Assembly (NCBI GenBank): GCA_902363875.1
Contig: CABJBO010000001.1
Coordinates: 62,001-126,000, forward strand
Origin: Coriobacteriaceae bacterium
Lineage (GTDB): Bacteria > Actinomycetota > Coriobacteriia > Coriobacteriales > Coriobacteriaceae
Length of the DNA stretch: 64,000 nucleotides
Direction: 5' to 3'
Part shown: in pieces, positions 49,691 through 58,741 of the stretch
How positions within the stretch are numbered: position 1 is the first letter of the stretch
Layout: each line of letters opens with the position of its first letter
Notes under the pieces: model-generated
The model's database searches: none
The model's input: the letters and a program-made list of their open reading frames with translations, nothing else
What the model was told of the DNA's origin: nothing
Position numbers and translations under genes: made by a program

Positions 49691-52492
49691 TTAAAGGGCA
49701 TTCGCGCAGCGCTTGCAAATGTGAGCGTGGCCGTTGTACTCGCCGACGGTGGTGCGGTAGTTCCAGCAACGGTCGCAGCACTCGCCCTCGGCTGCATCGA
49801 TGGCAACAGAAAGCTCCTCGCCCTGGGTAAGCTCAACATCGGAGACGATGTAGAACTCGGCCAGGTCGACGGCCTTGTCGCCGGTCAGCAGCGCATACAT
49901 TTCGGCAGGAACGACCGCCTTGACGCGGACCTGCTGGCTCTTGGTGAAGGTGCCGGCGGAGCGGGCATCCTCAAGGGCCTTGGTCACGACGCTACGGAGC
50001 TCGAGCGAAGCCTCGAGCACGCCCTCAAACTCGTTGGCCTCGTCGACCGTGATGGGCGACTTGTACCAATCGAGCAGCGCGGCGTACTTCTGGTTATCGA
50101 CGCAGCCGGCGGGCGCATAGGCCATGGCCTCGTCGACCGTATAGGACAAGATCGGCTGCAGGTCGCGCATGAGCATCGAGAAGAGCTCGGCGAGCACGGT
50201 CTGGGCGCTGCGACGCTCGAGCGAGCCAGGCTTCTCGCAGTACAGACGGTCCTTCAGGGCGTCGAGGTACACGTTGGAAAGCTCGGTAACCACGAAGTCG
50301 TAAAGCGCACGGTAGGCGCGCGGGAACTCGTAGCTAGCGTAGGCGTCGTCGACCTCGGCCTGGACCTGGGTCAGGCGGGCAACCATGAGCTTGTCGAGCG
50401 GCAGCAGGTCGGCAAAGGCGACGCCGTCGGTCTCGGGCTCAAACTGACCCTCGAGCTCGGAGAGCAGGAAGCGCAGCGTGTTGCGGAAACGACGGTAGGC
50501 ATCGGACGTACGAGCAAGAATCTCGTGGTCGATGGACACGTCGGAGCTGGTATCGACGGAAGCAACCCACAGGCGGATGATGTCGGCGCCCATCTCGTCA
50601 CAGACCTTGTTGGGGTCGATAACGTTGCCGAGCGACTTGGACATCTTACGGCCCTGGCCGTCGAGGGTGAAGCCCTGCGAGACGACCGCCTTGTACGGAG
50701 CGTGGCCGTTGGCGCCCACCGAGGTGAGCAGCGAGCTCTGGAACCAACCGCGGTGCTGGTCAGAGCCCTCGAGGTAGACGTCCGCCGGGTACTCCAGCTC
50801 GGGACGGTACTCGCAGACGGCCTTCCAAGACACGCCGGAGTCCCACCACACGTCAAGGATGTCCTTATCAGCCTTGAGGTGATGGCCACCGCACTTGGGG
50901 CAGACGCAGGCCTCGCCCAGATAGCTCTCAGGAGCGTCGGTGAACCAGGCGTCGGAGCCCTTCTCGTGGAAGAGCTTAATGACGGCGTCGAGCGTGGCGT
51001 CGTTCATGACCTTCTCGCCGCAGTCGGCGCATGTGTAACTGGGGATAGGCACGCCCCAGTTGCGCTGGCGGCTGATGCACCAGTCGGGACGCTGCTCGAC
51101 CATGGCGCCGATGCGGTTGGCGGCGTGAGCCGGATACCACTTGACGTTCTCACGGACCTCCTTGCCAGCCTGCTCGCGCAAACCGGTCTTGTCCATCGAG
51201 ACGAACCACTGGTCGGTAGCACGGAAGAGCACCGGGTGCTTGCAGCGCCAGCAGTGCGGATAGCTGTGCGTGATCTTCTTCTCGAGGACCAGGGTGCCGC
51301 GCTCGCGCAGGAACTCGATGATGTGCGGGTTGGCCTCATCGGTATCCATGCCGCTGAAGGGGCCGCCGGTGCCAAACTCCTCGCCGGTGTAGAACTTGCC
51401 GTCGTCATCGACCGGCATGCAGATGTCGGTGATGCCCTCCTTGAGGCAGGCGAAGTAGTCGTCGACGCCGTGGCCGGGCGAGTTGTGGACGATACCGGTA
51501 CCGTCATCGACACCGACGTAATCGGCCAGCAGCGCCACGCCCTCAACGCCGTCAAAGATCGGCTGCTTGTAGTGGATGTGGTGGAAGGTCTCGGCGGAAA
51601 CCACGTAGGGCTTGCCATCGACCATGACCGGGGTGTACTCCCAGCCAAACTCCTCACAACACTTAGGAGCCAGGTCCTCGAGCATGACCTCGGCACGGCC
51701 CTCGTGCTCAACGGCGACATAGGCGGCGCCGGGCTTAAGGGAAACGGCCTGGTCGGAGGGGATGGTCCACGGCGTGGTCGTCCAGATGATAAAGTCGACC
51801 GGGCCGTCGAAGTTCTCGAGGCCGGCGGGCTTGGAGGTCATCTCAAAGCGCACGAAAATGGACGGGCTCGTCTCGTCGGAATACTCGATCTCGGCCTCGG
51901 CGAGTGCGGTGTGGCAATGCTTGCACCAGTGAACCGGCTTGTGGCCGCGATAGATCATGCCCTTATCGAACATGGCCTTGAAGACCTCGATGTCGGCGGC
52001 ATCATGCTGGTGATAGAGCGTCAGATAGGGGTTGTCCCAGTCGCCGAGCACGCCCAGGCGACGGAAGCCGGCCTTCTGCAGCTCGATGTTCTCGACAGCG
52101 AACTTGTTGCAGAGCTCGCGGATCTTAGCCGTGGAGGTCTGGTTGAACTTCTCGGTGCCGAGCTTCTCCTCGACCTTGTGCTCGATCGGCTGACCATGGC
52201 AGTCCCAACCGGGGACGTAGGGAACCTCATAGCCCTGCATCATCCAGTAGCGGTTGATCATGTCCTTGGAGATCTTATTCATGGCGTGGCCGATGTGGAT
52301 CGGACCGTTGGCGTACGGAGGGCCGTCGTGCAGCACGAACTTCTTGTGACCCTCGTTCTTCTTCAGAACCTGCTCGTAGACCTTGTTGTCCTGCCAGTCC
52401 TTGAGTCGCTTGGGCTCGGACTTGGAAAGACCGGCACGCATGGGAAAACCGGTCTTGGGCAGATTCATCGTCTGCTTGTACTCGTTTGCCAC
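49691..52492 (-). CDS. ileS: Isoleucine-tRNA ligase
   Basis: Charges tRNA-Ile. The 933-residue class I synthetase has the HIGH motif in GPIHIGHAMNK (near residue 62), a connective editing domain (about 185-400) with FIIWTTTPWTIPSDQAVSL, the KMSKS motif in GRKMSKSLGN near 602, an anticodon-binding helical domain, and a C-terminal zinc finger CDRCWNYRTT..HICKRCANAL that marks bacterial-type IleRS. I chose the GTG at 52490-52492, giving VANEYKQTMNLPKTGFPMRA, because AAAGGGG lies before it; an internal ATG eight codons later is the alternative. Expression is controlled by the T-box upstream. Confidence 0.95.
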   Translation of the reverse strand: MANEYKQTMNLPKTGFPMRAGLSKSEPKRLKDWQDNKVYEQVLKKNEGHKKFVLHDGPPYANGPIHIGHAMNKISKDMINRYWMMQGYEVPYVPGWDCHGQPIEHKVEEKLGTEKFNQTSTAKIRELCNKFAVENIELQKAGFRRLGVLGDWDNPYLTLYHQHDAADIEVFKAMFDKGMIYRGHKPVHWCKHCHTALAEAEIEYSDETSPSIFVRFEMTSKPAGLENFDGPVDFIIWTTTPWTIPSDQAVSLKPGAAYVAVEHEGRAEVMLEDLAPKCCEEFGWEYTPVMVDGKPYVVSAETFHHIHYKQPIFDGVEGVALLADYVGVDDGTGIVHNSPGHGVDDYFACLKEGITDICMPVDDDGKFYTGEEFGTGGPFSGMDTDEANPHIIEFLRERGTLVLEKKITHSYPHCWRCKHPVLFRATDQWFVSMDKTGLREQAGKEVRENVKWYPAHAANRIGAMVEQRPDWCISRQRNWGVPIPSYTCADCGEKVMNDATLDAVIKLFHEKGSDAWFTDAPESYLGEACVCPKCGGHHLKADKDILDVWWDSGVSWKAVCEYRPELEYPADVYLEGSDQHRGWFQSSLLTSVGANGHAPYKAVVSQGFTLDGQGRKMSKSLGNVIDPNKVCDEMGADIIRLWVASVDTSSDVSIDHEILARTSDAYRRFRNTLRFLLSELEGQFEPETDGVAFADLLPLDKLMVARLTQVQAEVDDAYASYEFPRAYRALYDFVVTELSNVYLDALKDRLYCEKPGSLERRSAQTVLAELFSMLMRDLQPILSYTVDEAMAYAPAGCVDNQKYAALLDWYKSPITVDEANEFEGVLEASLELRSVVTKALEDARSAGTFTKSQQVRVKAVVPAEMYALLTGDKAVDLAEFYIVSDVELTQGEELSVAIDAAEGECCDRCWNYRTTVGEYNGHAHICKRCANAL

Positions 52493-52532
52493 GGTACCCC
52501 TTTCATGTCGTGGGCGCGCACGCCCTCTGGGC

Positions 52533-52835
52533 ACCAAAAAAGCGCCCGTCCCTACAAGCTGGGACGAAGCGCCACAAACGGGCTGCACGCCCGCAAAAGC
52601 TCTTCGCTTAACCACCCAGCTTAGATGCCCTCGCCCGCGTATTCGCGCGCTCGCATCCGTTACTCGGCTGGTCTGTATCGACGACCATCTCGGCGATGTC
52701 TACTAAGACGAACCTGCGCGGCACGTCCGTTGGGACCGCAGCTCCGGGGTGATTTTCATCGGTCGCATGCACGGGTTCTCAGCGCTCCCCGCTCTCTGTA
52801 GCATGCGGACGGCCGACTACTCGTCCCCATCAACG
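52533..52835 (-). promoter_or_regulatory. T-box riboswitch of ileS, AUC (Ile) specifier
   Basis: Minus-strand leader of about 300 bases. Stem I begins near GATGGGGACGAGTAG (52817-52831) with an AGAGAGCGGGG segment and a GAGAACCCG terminal region. The specifier loop GAAAATCACC holds ATC (52751-52753), matching tRNA-Ile. The T-box/antiterminator sequence is GGGTGGTTAAGCG (about 52605-52618), whose TGGT pairs with the uncharged tRNA 3' end. It ends in a strong terminator: GCGCTTCGTCCC and GGGACGGGCGC, then TTTTTT (52535-52573). Uncharged tRNA-Ile would allow readthrough into ileS. Outer limits are approximate. Confidence 0.85.
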
Positions 52836-52977
52836 CTTATGCGGAGTATGCTAGCACGTTCCGCACCGGCGAAAAACCCTCAACACTGGTTTTATACGTT
52901 CGAAATTTCTTGCGGCCGTGGACCTTCTCTTGGAGCAAAATACCTGTAAGCACTTTATCGAACGAAAGAAGATTGCT

Positions 52978-54060
52978 ATGCGCACGATCGGAATGAGCGA
53001 CTATACCGTTGGCGAAGACTGCTTTGACGAGCTGCACGGCGCGTTGGCCGAGTACGGGGCGACCAAGGTCGCAATCATCGGTGGCAAACGAGCACTGGCC
53101 GCGGCACTTCCCGGTATCGAAGCGGCACTGGAGGGTACCGACGTCGAGATTCTGGAGACGCGCGTCTACGGCACCAACAGTACGCGTGCCAATATCGCCA
53201 AGGTCGTAAACTCCCCTGCCTGCCAGGAAGCTGACGTGCTTATCGCATGCGGCGGCGGCAAGGCGCTCGACACCGTGAAGACCGCAGCTATCGAGCTCAA
53301 GAAGATTGTCTTTACGGTACCGACGATCTGTTCCAACTGCTCCGCCGCGACCGCCATTGCCGTTGTCTACAACGACGACGGCTCGCTCGAGGGCTATTCG
53401 TACCCTAACCGACCTGCGCATATCTTTATCAACCCCAAGATCATCGCCGAGGCTCCGGCGGAGTACTTCTGGGCCGGCGTGGGTGATGCCCTGTCCAAGC
53501 AGCCCGAGGTCGAGTACGCCACGAGCGCCGGCAACCTGGAGCACACGGCAGGCCTTGGCCTAGCACTCGCCCACACCTGCTCCGAGCCGCTGTTTACCTT
53601 TGGCGTCCAGGGTCTTGAGGACGTGCGCCAGGACCAGTCGACCGAAGCCGTCAAGCAGATCGCGCTCGACATCGTGGTCAACACGGGCTACGTCTCCAAC
53701 CTGACCAACCAAAACGATTACTACTACAACTCGAGCGTGGCGCACGCGTTCTACAACGCTTCCTGCAGCATTCCGCGCGAGGGCTCCTACCTGCACGGCG
53801 AGGTCGTAAGCCTGGGTGTGCTGGTACTGTTCGCCTATACGGGCGATACCGAAAACCTTGAGCGCTACGCCGCCTTTAACAATCAGATGGGCCTGCCCGT
53901 GACGCTTGAGCAGGTCGGGCTTTCCGAGGCCGATATCCCTGCCCTGTGCGAATACGCGCACGCCACCAACGAGTGGAAGCAGGGAAACCCCGAGCCCTTC
54001 ACGGACGAAAAATTCGCCGCCGCCATCAAGGCCACCGACGCTTACGGCCACACGCTCTAG
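52978..54060 (+). CDS. gldA: Glycerol dehydrogenase-like iron/zinc alcohol dehydrogenase
   Basis: A 360-residue member of the group III metal-dependent alcohol dehydrogenases, nearest in layout to glycerol dehydrogenase. The NAD site has KVAIIGGKRALAAALPG and ACGGGKALDTVKTAA; PTICSNCSAATAIAVVYNDD lies near residue 120. Metal ligands appear as Asp in GVGDALSK (near 170), His in VAHAFYN (near 255) and His in LHGEVVSLG (near 272). The ATG at 52978 follows GAAAGAAG. Glycerol is inferred from the family; hydroxyacetone or another polyol is possible. It is alone on its strand and ends at the repeat-type terminator. Confidence 0.85.
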   Translation: MRTIGMSDYTVGEDCFDELHGALAEYGATKVAIIGGKRALAAALPGIEAALEGTDVEILETRVYGTNSTRANIAKVVNSPACQEADVLIACGGGKALDTVKTAAIELKKIVFTVPTICSNCSAATAIAVVYNDDGSLEGYSYPNRPAHIFINPKIIAEAPAEYFWAGVGDALSKQPEVEYATSAGNLEHTAGLGLALAHTCSEPLFTFGVQGLEDVRQDQSTEAVKQIALDIVVNTGYVSNLTNQNDYYYNSSVAHAFYNASCSIPREGSYLHGEVVSLGVLVLFAYTGDTENLERYAAFNNQMGLPVTLEQVGLSEADIPALCEYAHATNEWKQGNPEPFTDEKFAAAIKATDAYGHTL

Positions 54061-54069
54061 GACTGACTC

Positions 54070-54112
54070 AAAACCACCACAAAGGGGACGGGCACCTTTC
54101 TGGTGGTTTTTT
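54070..54112 (+). terminator. GGGGACGGGCACC palindromic terminator, copy 2
   Basis: AAAACCACCAC, then AAAGGGGACGGGCACCTTTC, then TGGTGGTTTTTT. It ends the glycerol-dehydrogenase-like gene. Almost the same element, in the opposite orientation, terminates the GT2 gene (46430-46471). Confidence 0.75.
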
Positions 54113-54574
54113 ATTGCTCCAGCATTCAGTTCGAACTCGAACCCGATTCTTTACGAGAAAGGGTTCGGGTACGTTTTTTGTTTATCGGAAATTCTGCGGA
54201 AGGACTACTCGGAACGGTAAACAGAAACGAACAGAGGCAGGGTATCATCGTGGTGATGGTATCCTGCCTTTTGTTTTGCGGGATCAAGGTCGCTTTATGC
54301 GAACTTGATCGCCACTTATATGGCGCATTGATGGCAATTGCTTCGTACGTGCATACCGGGAGCCTGTACACCTCTGGCAAGGCGTAACACACTAGACTTT
54401 GTTCCAAAGTCCGTGTGCTAAGGGGGCAGGCCCCTTAGAATTCCTGTGGAGTGTGTACGCACGTACGCAAGAAAACGGCAAAATTTCGCTATATCAGGGC
54501 GTTCTTTCATTGGAGAGTATGGTATACACGGCTTAGTTCAACAAATAAGAATTTATATATAAAGGAGAATATTG
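54113..54574. other. Gene-free stretch with several hairpins upstream of peptidase E
   Basis: No convincing gene. It holds a terminator-like hairpin CGAACCC..GGGTTCG followed by TTTTTT (54138-54179), a second AGGCAGG..CCTGCCT followed by TTTTG (54235-54270), a hairpin CACAC..GACTTTGTTCCAAAGTC..GTGTG (54387-54417) and TAAGGGGGCAGGCCCCTTA (54419-54437). The last two sit just before a run of AT-rich DNA that leads to the peptidase E gene and may mark the edge of incoming DNA. Confidence 0.5.
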
Positions 54575-55177
54575 ATGAAACTGTTTTTATGTTCTCACTT
54601 TTCAAGTGTAGGAAGTCTGATAAAGGAAGAAATTGAAAATAAAAAAGTCGCATTTATTCCAACAGCTTCGCTGCGTGAAGGCTACACCGGTTATGTCGGC
54701 TCGGCTCGAAAATTATTCAAAAAGTTGGGAGCAATCGTAACTGAAATTGATATTTCAACGGAGGCTTATTCAACGATACAGCCTCTTTTTGAAGATGCGG
54801 ATGTGATCTATTTTACCGGCGGAAATTCTTTTTTCCTTATAGACCAGCTCCGTAAAACGGGAACGGATGAGCTGTTGAAGAAAGAATTGGCAAAGGGAAA
54901 ACTGATGATTGGTGAATCGGCAGGTGCGATTGTATGCGCTCCAAGCATCCAATATATCGAGCAAATGGATGAAAAGCCGGAGGACTACTCACAAGCAGAT
55001 GATGCAGGGCTTAATTTGATTGATTTCTATGTTCTTCCGCATTATCATACAGCACCATTTAAGAAAGTTACCGAGAAAATAATGACTGAGTTTTCGGATT
55101 TGGATCTATGCCCAATTAATAACCGTCAGGGAATTGTAATTGATGGTGAAGGTTCAAAGGTAATTTGCAAAGACTAA
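54575..55177 (+). CDS. Peptidase E-like (S51) dipeptidase, AT-rich, probably acquired
   Basis: A 200-residue protein of the peptidase E (S51) family, which cleaves Asp-X dipeptides in the cytoplasm. VAFIPTASLREGYTGYVGSA starts the fold, DADVIYFTGGNSFFLIDQLR follows, and the nucleophile Ser is in MIGESAGAIVCAP (near residue 115), with His in FYVLPHYHTAPF near 157. The ATG at 54575 follows AAAGGAG. Codon use is strikingly AT-rich (Lys AAA, Ile ATT, Glu GAA), unlike all neighbours, and an IS3 remnant lies just downstream, so it was probably acquired from a low-GC Firmicute. Confidence 0.87.
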   Translation: MKLFLCSHFSSVGSLIKEEIENKKVAFIPTASLREGYTGYVGSARKLFKKLGAIVTEIDISTEAYSTIQPLFEDADVIYFTGGNSFFLIDQLRKTGTDELLKKELAKGKLMIGESAGAIVCAPSIQYIEQMDEKPEDYSQADDAGLNLIDFYVLPHYHTAPFKKVTEKIMTEFSDLDLCPINNRQGIVIDGEGSKVICKD

Positions 55178-55292
55178 TTTGAAAATTCCAGTTTGCTGTA
55201 CTCGTTCCTAGCAGGGTTTGGGGCGGGCACGCCCCAACAAGAAGCTGTCCCAAAGGGGCAAGAATGGGGACTGCGGACGATTTCTTGGACCG

Positions 55293-55523
55293 TTACGCGG
55301 CCCTTCCCAGCGCGGAGCGGAACTCGGCCGGCGTGCGGCCACCGAGCGCATCGCTGCGCCTCTCCGCATTGTATCGACCGATCCAGCCCCCGAACTCCTC
55401 GATGAAGCTGGCGGGGGTCCAGTCCGACCAGTCCCTGCCGTGCCAGAACTCCTTCTTGAGCAGGCCGAAGAAGCCCTCCATCGCCGCGTTGTCCGGGCTG
55501 CAGCCCTTGGCGGACTGGATTGG
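55293..55523 (-). pseudogene. IS3-family transposase OrfB, C-terminal fragment
   Basis: The minus strand reads SAKGCSPDNAAMEGFFGLLK, then KEFWHGRDWSDWTP and YNAERRSDALGGRTPAEFR to a TAA at 55293. This is the end of the DDE integrase core of IS3-family OrfB (the catalytic Glu follows DNAAMEGFFG..LK, in KKEF). A TAG interrupts the frame about 20 codons upstream, and the two remaining acidic residues are absent, so it is a fragment. The 55178-55292 segment next to it, with AAGAAGCTGTCCCAAAGGGG, is probably the IS end. Confidence 0.8.
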
Positions 55524-55625
55524 CTACACTGATGTGGACAGTTCCGGGAGGGGCGCAAAAGACGGGAAGGCCGTGTGCGCGTTCCTGCGCGAGGGCCGCG
55601 GGGAGGGGCTGCCTGGGTACGGCGC

Positions 55626-55768
55626 CTGTCAACTCGGTCTACGTCTTTGATGACCGGGTCGTACTCAATATCAACTTCACGGATGATGCCAAAACGGTCA
55701 CCCGTGAGGAAGTGTTGGGTTCGAGTGCTATGGACAATGTTCCAGCATGCTGGGATCGAACTCGCTAG
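55626..55768 (+). pseudogene. Serine site-specific recombinase, C-terminal tail
   Basis: The plus strand reads NSVYVFDDRVVLNINFTDDA, KTVTREEVLGSSAMDNVPAC and ends WDRTR. The pattern of a FDDR.V..NF strand followed by T.EEV and a Ser-rich, Cys-containing end matches the C termini of large serine recombinases of transposons and phages. The rest of the protein is missing; the preceding bases belong to the IS3 remnant side. Its last 41 bases overlap the 3' end of the minus-strand DUF523 gene. Identification rests on a short stretch. Confidence 0.55.
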
Positions 55769-56189
55769 CCAGAATCACACGGTACCCGTGACGCAGCAGC
55801 AGGTCGACAAAAACACCGTTGCCCGCGGTGAGCGTACCGCTGAATGTTCCATCGTAGATGCGGCCGGCACCGCACGAGGGACTGCGATCCTGAAGAATAC
55901 ACGCGGCAATCTCAGACGGGCCACCCGCCCGCTCGCACATATCGAGTGCGCGCTGGGCGCCCAGGCGAAACTCGCGATCGACCGACACGCCCTCGCAGGT
56001 ACGGACCTCGCCGTTCACAATCTCGGACGGCTTGCGCGGCGTGGGCAGGCCCCCAAAGACCTCAGGGCACACCAAGAGGACCTCGGTCTCTGTACGCTCG
56101 CAGGCCTCGACCAACTCGCGATGATAGTTGTCGAGCCCGTTATACTTGCAGCTCTCGCCCATCAAGCAGGCGCTCACCACGATCTTCAT
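55728..56189 (-). CDS. DUF523-family protein
   Basis: A 153-residue DUF523 (YbbK-like) protein of unknown function. It shows VVSACLMGESCKYNGLDNYH at the start, VCPEVFGGLPTPRKPSEI near residue 45, and the conserved ILQDRSPSCGAGRIYDGTFS near 105. The conserved cysteines in CLMGESCKYNG, CPE and SPSCG suggest a metal or redox role, which is inference. GAGGGGG lies before the ATG at 56187-56189. Its 3' end runs into the recombinase remnant, so the last few residues (EFDPSMLEHCP) may have been altered by the insertion. It lies just downstream of the ftsH terminator. Confidence 0.85.
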   Translation of the reverse strand: MKIVVSACLMGESCKYNGLDNYHRELVEACERTETEVLLVCPEVFGGLPTPRKPSEIVNGEVRTCEGVSVDREFRLGAQRALDMCERAGGPSEIAACILQDRSPSCGAGRIYDGTFSGTLTAGNGVFVDLLLRHGYRVILASEFDPSMLEHCP

Positions 56190-56207
56190 TTCCATCCCCC
56201 TCAAGCA

Positions 56208-56244
56208 AAACGCCCCATTTGAGAAAGCTACTCAAATGGGGCGT
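56208..56244 (-). terminator. Terminator of ftsH
   Basis: On the minus strand ACGCCCCATTTGAG and CTCAAATGGGGCGT form a 14-base perfect stem around TAGCTTT, followed by TTTGC. Confidence 0.85.
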
Positions 56245-56270
56245 CGGCGTCTACTGGCTCGGCCGCGGCT

Positions 56271-58178
56271 TTACTGTTGCTTGGGCATCAACGGATTCTC
56301 GCGCGTGAGGAGGTTCATGAACTCCTCACCCGTGATGGTCTCCTTCTTGTACAGATAACGAGCCAGCTCATGGAGCTTGAACTTGTTCTCCTTGAGGATC
56401 TGCAGGGCACGATCGTGCGCGTCCTCGATCAACTTAGCGACAATCGCGTCCACACGCTCGGCCGTACCGGGTGCGCAGGTGAGCGACGTGTCCTGATTGA
56501 GATACGCGTTCTGCACGGTACCGAGCGCCATCATGCCAAACTCGTCGGACATACCAAAGCGTGTCACCATGTTGCGGGCGAGCTTGGTGGCCTGCTCGAT
56601 ATCGTTGGCGGCACCGGTCGTCATCTCGCCAAAGATGAGCTCCTCGGCCGCACGGCCGCCGCAGTAGACGGCGAGCTTGTCCAAGACCTCCTGGCGCGTC
56701 GTCAGGAAGCGCTCGTCCTCCTCGACCTGCATGGTATAGCCAAGAGCACCGCTCGTGCGCGGCACGATGGTGATCTTGGTAACCGGCGCGGAACCCTTCT
56801 GGCGAGCGGCAACGATGGCATGGCCGATCTCGTGATAGGACACGACCTGTTTCTCGTGGTCGGACAGAACCGTGGACTTGCGCTGCTGACCGGCGATGAC
56901 GACCTCCACCGACTCCTCGAAGTCGTCCTGGGTTGCACGCTTGCGACCTTCGCGAACGGCGCGCAGGGCACCCTCGTTGATGATATTGGCCAAATCGGCG
57001 CCCGAAGCGCCGGGCGTGGCGCGGGCAATCGCGGTCAGGTCGATCGGCGGCTCCGTCTTCACGCTCTTTGCATGCAGCTCGAGGATGTTCTTGCGGCCGG
57101 TCAGGTCGGGCAGCTCAACGGGGATGCGACGGTCAAAACGACCGGGGCGCAGCAGGGCCGGATCAAGGCTGTCGGGACGGTTGGTCGCAGCGAGGACGAC
57201 GATACCCTTGTGGTTATCGAATCCATCCATCTCGGTCAGCAGCTGGTTGAGCGTCTGCTCGCGCTCGTCGTTGCCGCTAAAGCCGCCGCCGTCACGCTTT
57301 TTGCCGATGGTATCGATCTCGTCGATAAAGACGATGCACGGGGCCTTTTCCTTGGCCTGCTTAAACAGGTCGCGAACCTTGGCGGCACCGCGGCCGACGA
57401 ACATCTCGACGAACTCGGAACCCGAAATGCTAAAGAACGGAACGCCCGCCTCACCGGCAACAGCCTTGGCGAGCAGGGTCTTACCGGTGCCCGGAGGGCC
57501 CACAAGTAGAGCGCCGCGCGGCAGCTTGGCGCCGATCTCCTCGTAGCGCTGCGGCTTCTCCAGAAAGTCGACGACCTCCTTGAGAGATTCCTTGGCCTCT
57601 TCCTGGCCGGCGACGTCCTTAAAGGTCACGCCGACATCCTTGGAGGCAATCACGCGCGCGCCGGACTTGCCCAGTCCACCGCCGCCAAAACCACCGCCGC
57701 CAAAGTTCATCGAAGGACCGTCATCACCCATGGCCTTCTTCATGCGGCGGTTGAGCCACCAACCGATGAGGAAGAAGATGGCCATAGGAAGAATGAGGGT
57801 GAGCAGGTAGTAGGTCATCAAACCCGAGTTCTTGTCGGGAACGACCGATTCCAGGGACGCACCGGATTCAAGCACGCGATCGGTAAAACCCGCATCATTC
57901 GGCACACCGGTCGTCTTGTAGGCGATGTTCTCGTCCTCGCCCTTCTTGGTGTAATAAATCGTGTAATCGTCCGTGTTGTACTCGACCTTGTCGACACTCT
58001 TCTTATCGAGCGCTTTGACAAACGTAGAGTAATCGGTCTTCGTAATCTGCTGCGTGTGACCGATGTTGGGGAACAGAACGGTCGAGAGCACGAGGTAGAC
58101 GACGAAGGCGATGAGCACGTAGAGGATCATATTCCGTCTACGTTTGTTGTCATCCATCTCCATCTGCTTGAACTCCAT
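56271..58178 (-). CDS. ftsH: ATP-dependent membrane zinc protease FtsH
   Basis: FtsH degrades damaged or regulated membrane and cytoplasmic proteins. The 635 residues include two N-terminal membrane helices (about 17-35 and 120-142) around an extracytoplasmic domain, a Gly-rich linker ([17 protein letters not shown]), the AAA+ module with Walker [21 protein letters not shown], Walker [12 protein letters not shown] and the [22 protein letters not shown], and the zinc site HEIGHA near residue 450 with the third ligand Asp in [13 protein letters not shown]. An ATG at 58161-58163 five codons later is an alternative start. It is divergent from btuR, with 77 bases between. Confidence 0.95.
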   Translation of the reverse strand: MEFKQMEMDDNKRRRNMILYVLIAFVVYLVLSTVLFPNIGHTQQITKTDYSTFVKALDKKSVDKVEYNTDDYTIYYTKKGEDENIAYKTTGVPNDAGFTDRVLESGASLESVVPDKNSGLMTYYLLTLILPMAIFFLIGWWLNRRMKKAMGDDGPSMNFGGGGFGGGGLGKSGARVIASKDVGVTFKDVAGQEEAKESLKEVVDFLEKPQRYEEIGAKLPRGALLVGPPGTGKTLLAKAVAGEAGVPFFSISGSEFVEMFVGRGAAKVRDLFKQAKEKAPCIVFIDEIDTIGKKRDGGGFSGNDEREQTLNQLLTEMDGFDNHKGIVVLAATNRPDSLDPALLRPGRFDRRIPVELPDLTGRKNILELHAKSVKTEPPIDLTAIARATPGASGADLANIINEGALRAVREGRKRATQDDFEESVEVVIAGQQRKSTVLSDHEKQVVSYHEIGHAIVAARQKGSAPVTKITIVPRTSGALGYTMQVEEDERFLTTRQEVLDKLAVYCGGRAAEELIFGEMTTGAANDIEQATKLARNMVTRFGMSDEFGMMALGTVQNAYLNQDTSLTCAPGTAERVDAIVAKLIEDAHDRALQILKENKFKLHELARYLYKKETITGEEFMNLLTRENPLMPKQQ

Positions 58179-58255
58179 CTACTGGGGTTGATAATGGTTT
58201 CTAGAATACCCAACCCGAGCGACGATAAACCGACGCCGGGCACGAAAGGACAGAG

Positions 58256-58741
58256 ATGGCATCACTGGAAGTCGGCAAGGTTCAGATCTACACGGGCGAC
58301 GGCAAGGGCAAGACGACGGCTGCGCTGGGGCTTGCACTGCGCGCCACGGGCTATGGACTTAACGTGCTTATGCTGCAGTTTGCCAAGAAGCTGCACTGCG
58401 CCGAGCATGATGCGGCGCCCCGTTTAGGTCTGCGCATCGTACAAGCCGACCGCGACACGCCCGAAGCCTGTGCCGCACAGATCATGGAGCTGGCGCGCGA
58501 GCAGATTAGCCAAGTCGACGTTCTGATTCTGGACGAACTTGGCGAGGCCATGCGCCGTGGATTTGTGACGCGCGTGGATGTCGAAGCGCTGATCGCGACA
58601 AAGCCCGCCACCACGGAGCTCGTGCTCACCGGCCGCGGTCTGCTGCCCCTCGCCGATCTGGCAGACCTGGTCACCGAAATGCGCCCCGTCAAACATTACT
58701 TCGACGAAGGCCTCCTAGCCCGCCAAGGCATCGAATACTAA
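58256..58741 (+). CDS. btuR: ATP:corrinoid adenosyltransferase
   Basis: Adds the 5'-deoxyadenosyl group to Co(I) corrinoids, the last activation step for adenosylcobalamin. The 161-residue protein shows the BtuR/CobO P-loop YTGDGKGKTTAALGLALRA near the N terminus, VLMLQFAKKLHCAEHDAA, VLILDELGEAMRRGFV (Walker B) and ATTELVLTGRGLLPLADLAD. It stands far from the cob operon (44 kb away), so it can serve salvaged as well as new corrinoids. AAAGGAC lies before the ATG. Its stop codon touches the 35-base inverted repeat at 58741. Confidence 0.92.
   Translation: MASLEVGKVQIYTGDGKGKTTAALGLALRATGYGLNVLMLQFAKKLHCAEHDAAPRLGLRIVQADRDTPEACAAQIMELAREQISQVDVLILDELGEAMRRGFVTRVDVEALIATKPATTELVLTGRGLLPLADLADLVTEMRPVKHYFDEGLLARQGIEY

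Noticed and set aside
49673..52624. A 983-codon open frame on the plus strand
   Set aside because: It is the exact antisense of ileS. Its composition (Val/Leu/Gly/Asp rich, no domain motif) is what a GC-rich gene yields in the opposite frame, while the minus strand shows every IleRS motif.
55174..55632. A 152-codon minus-strand frame across the IS remnant
   Set aside because: It is out of frame with the recognisable IS3 transposase sequence, which reads in another minus-strand frame (55293-55523).
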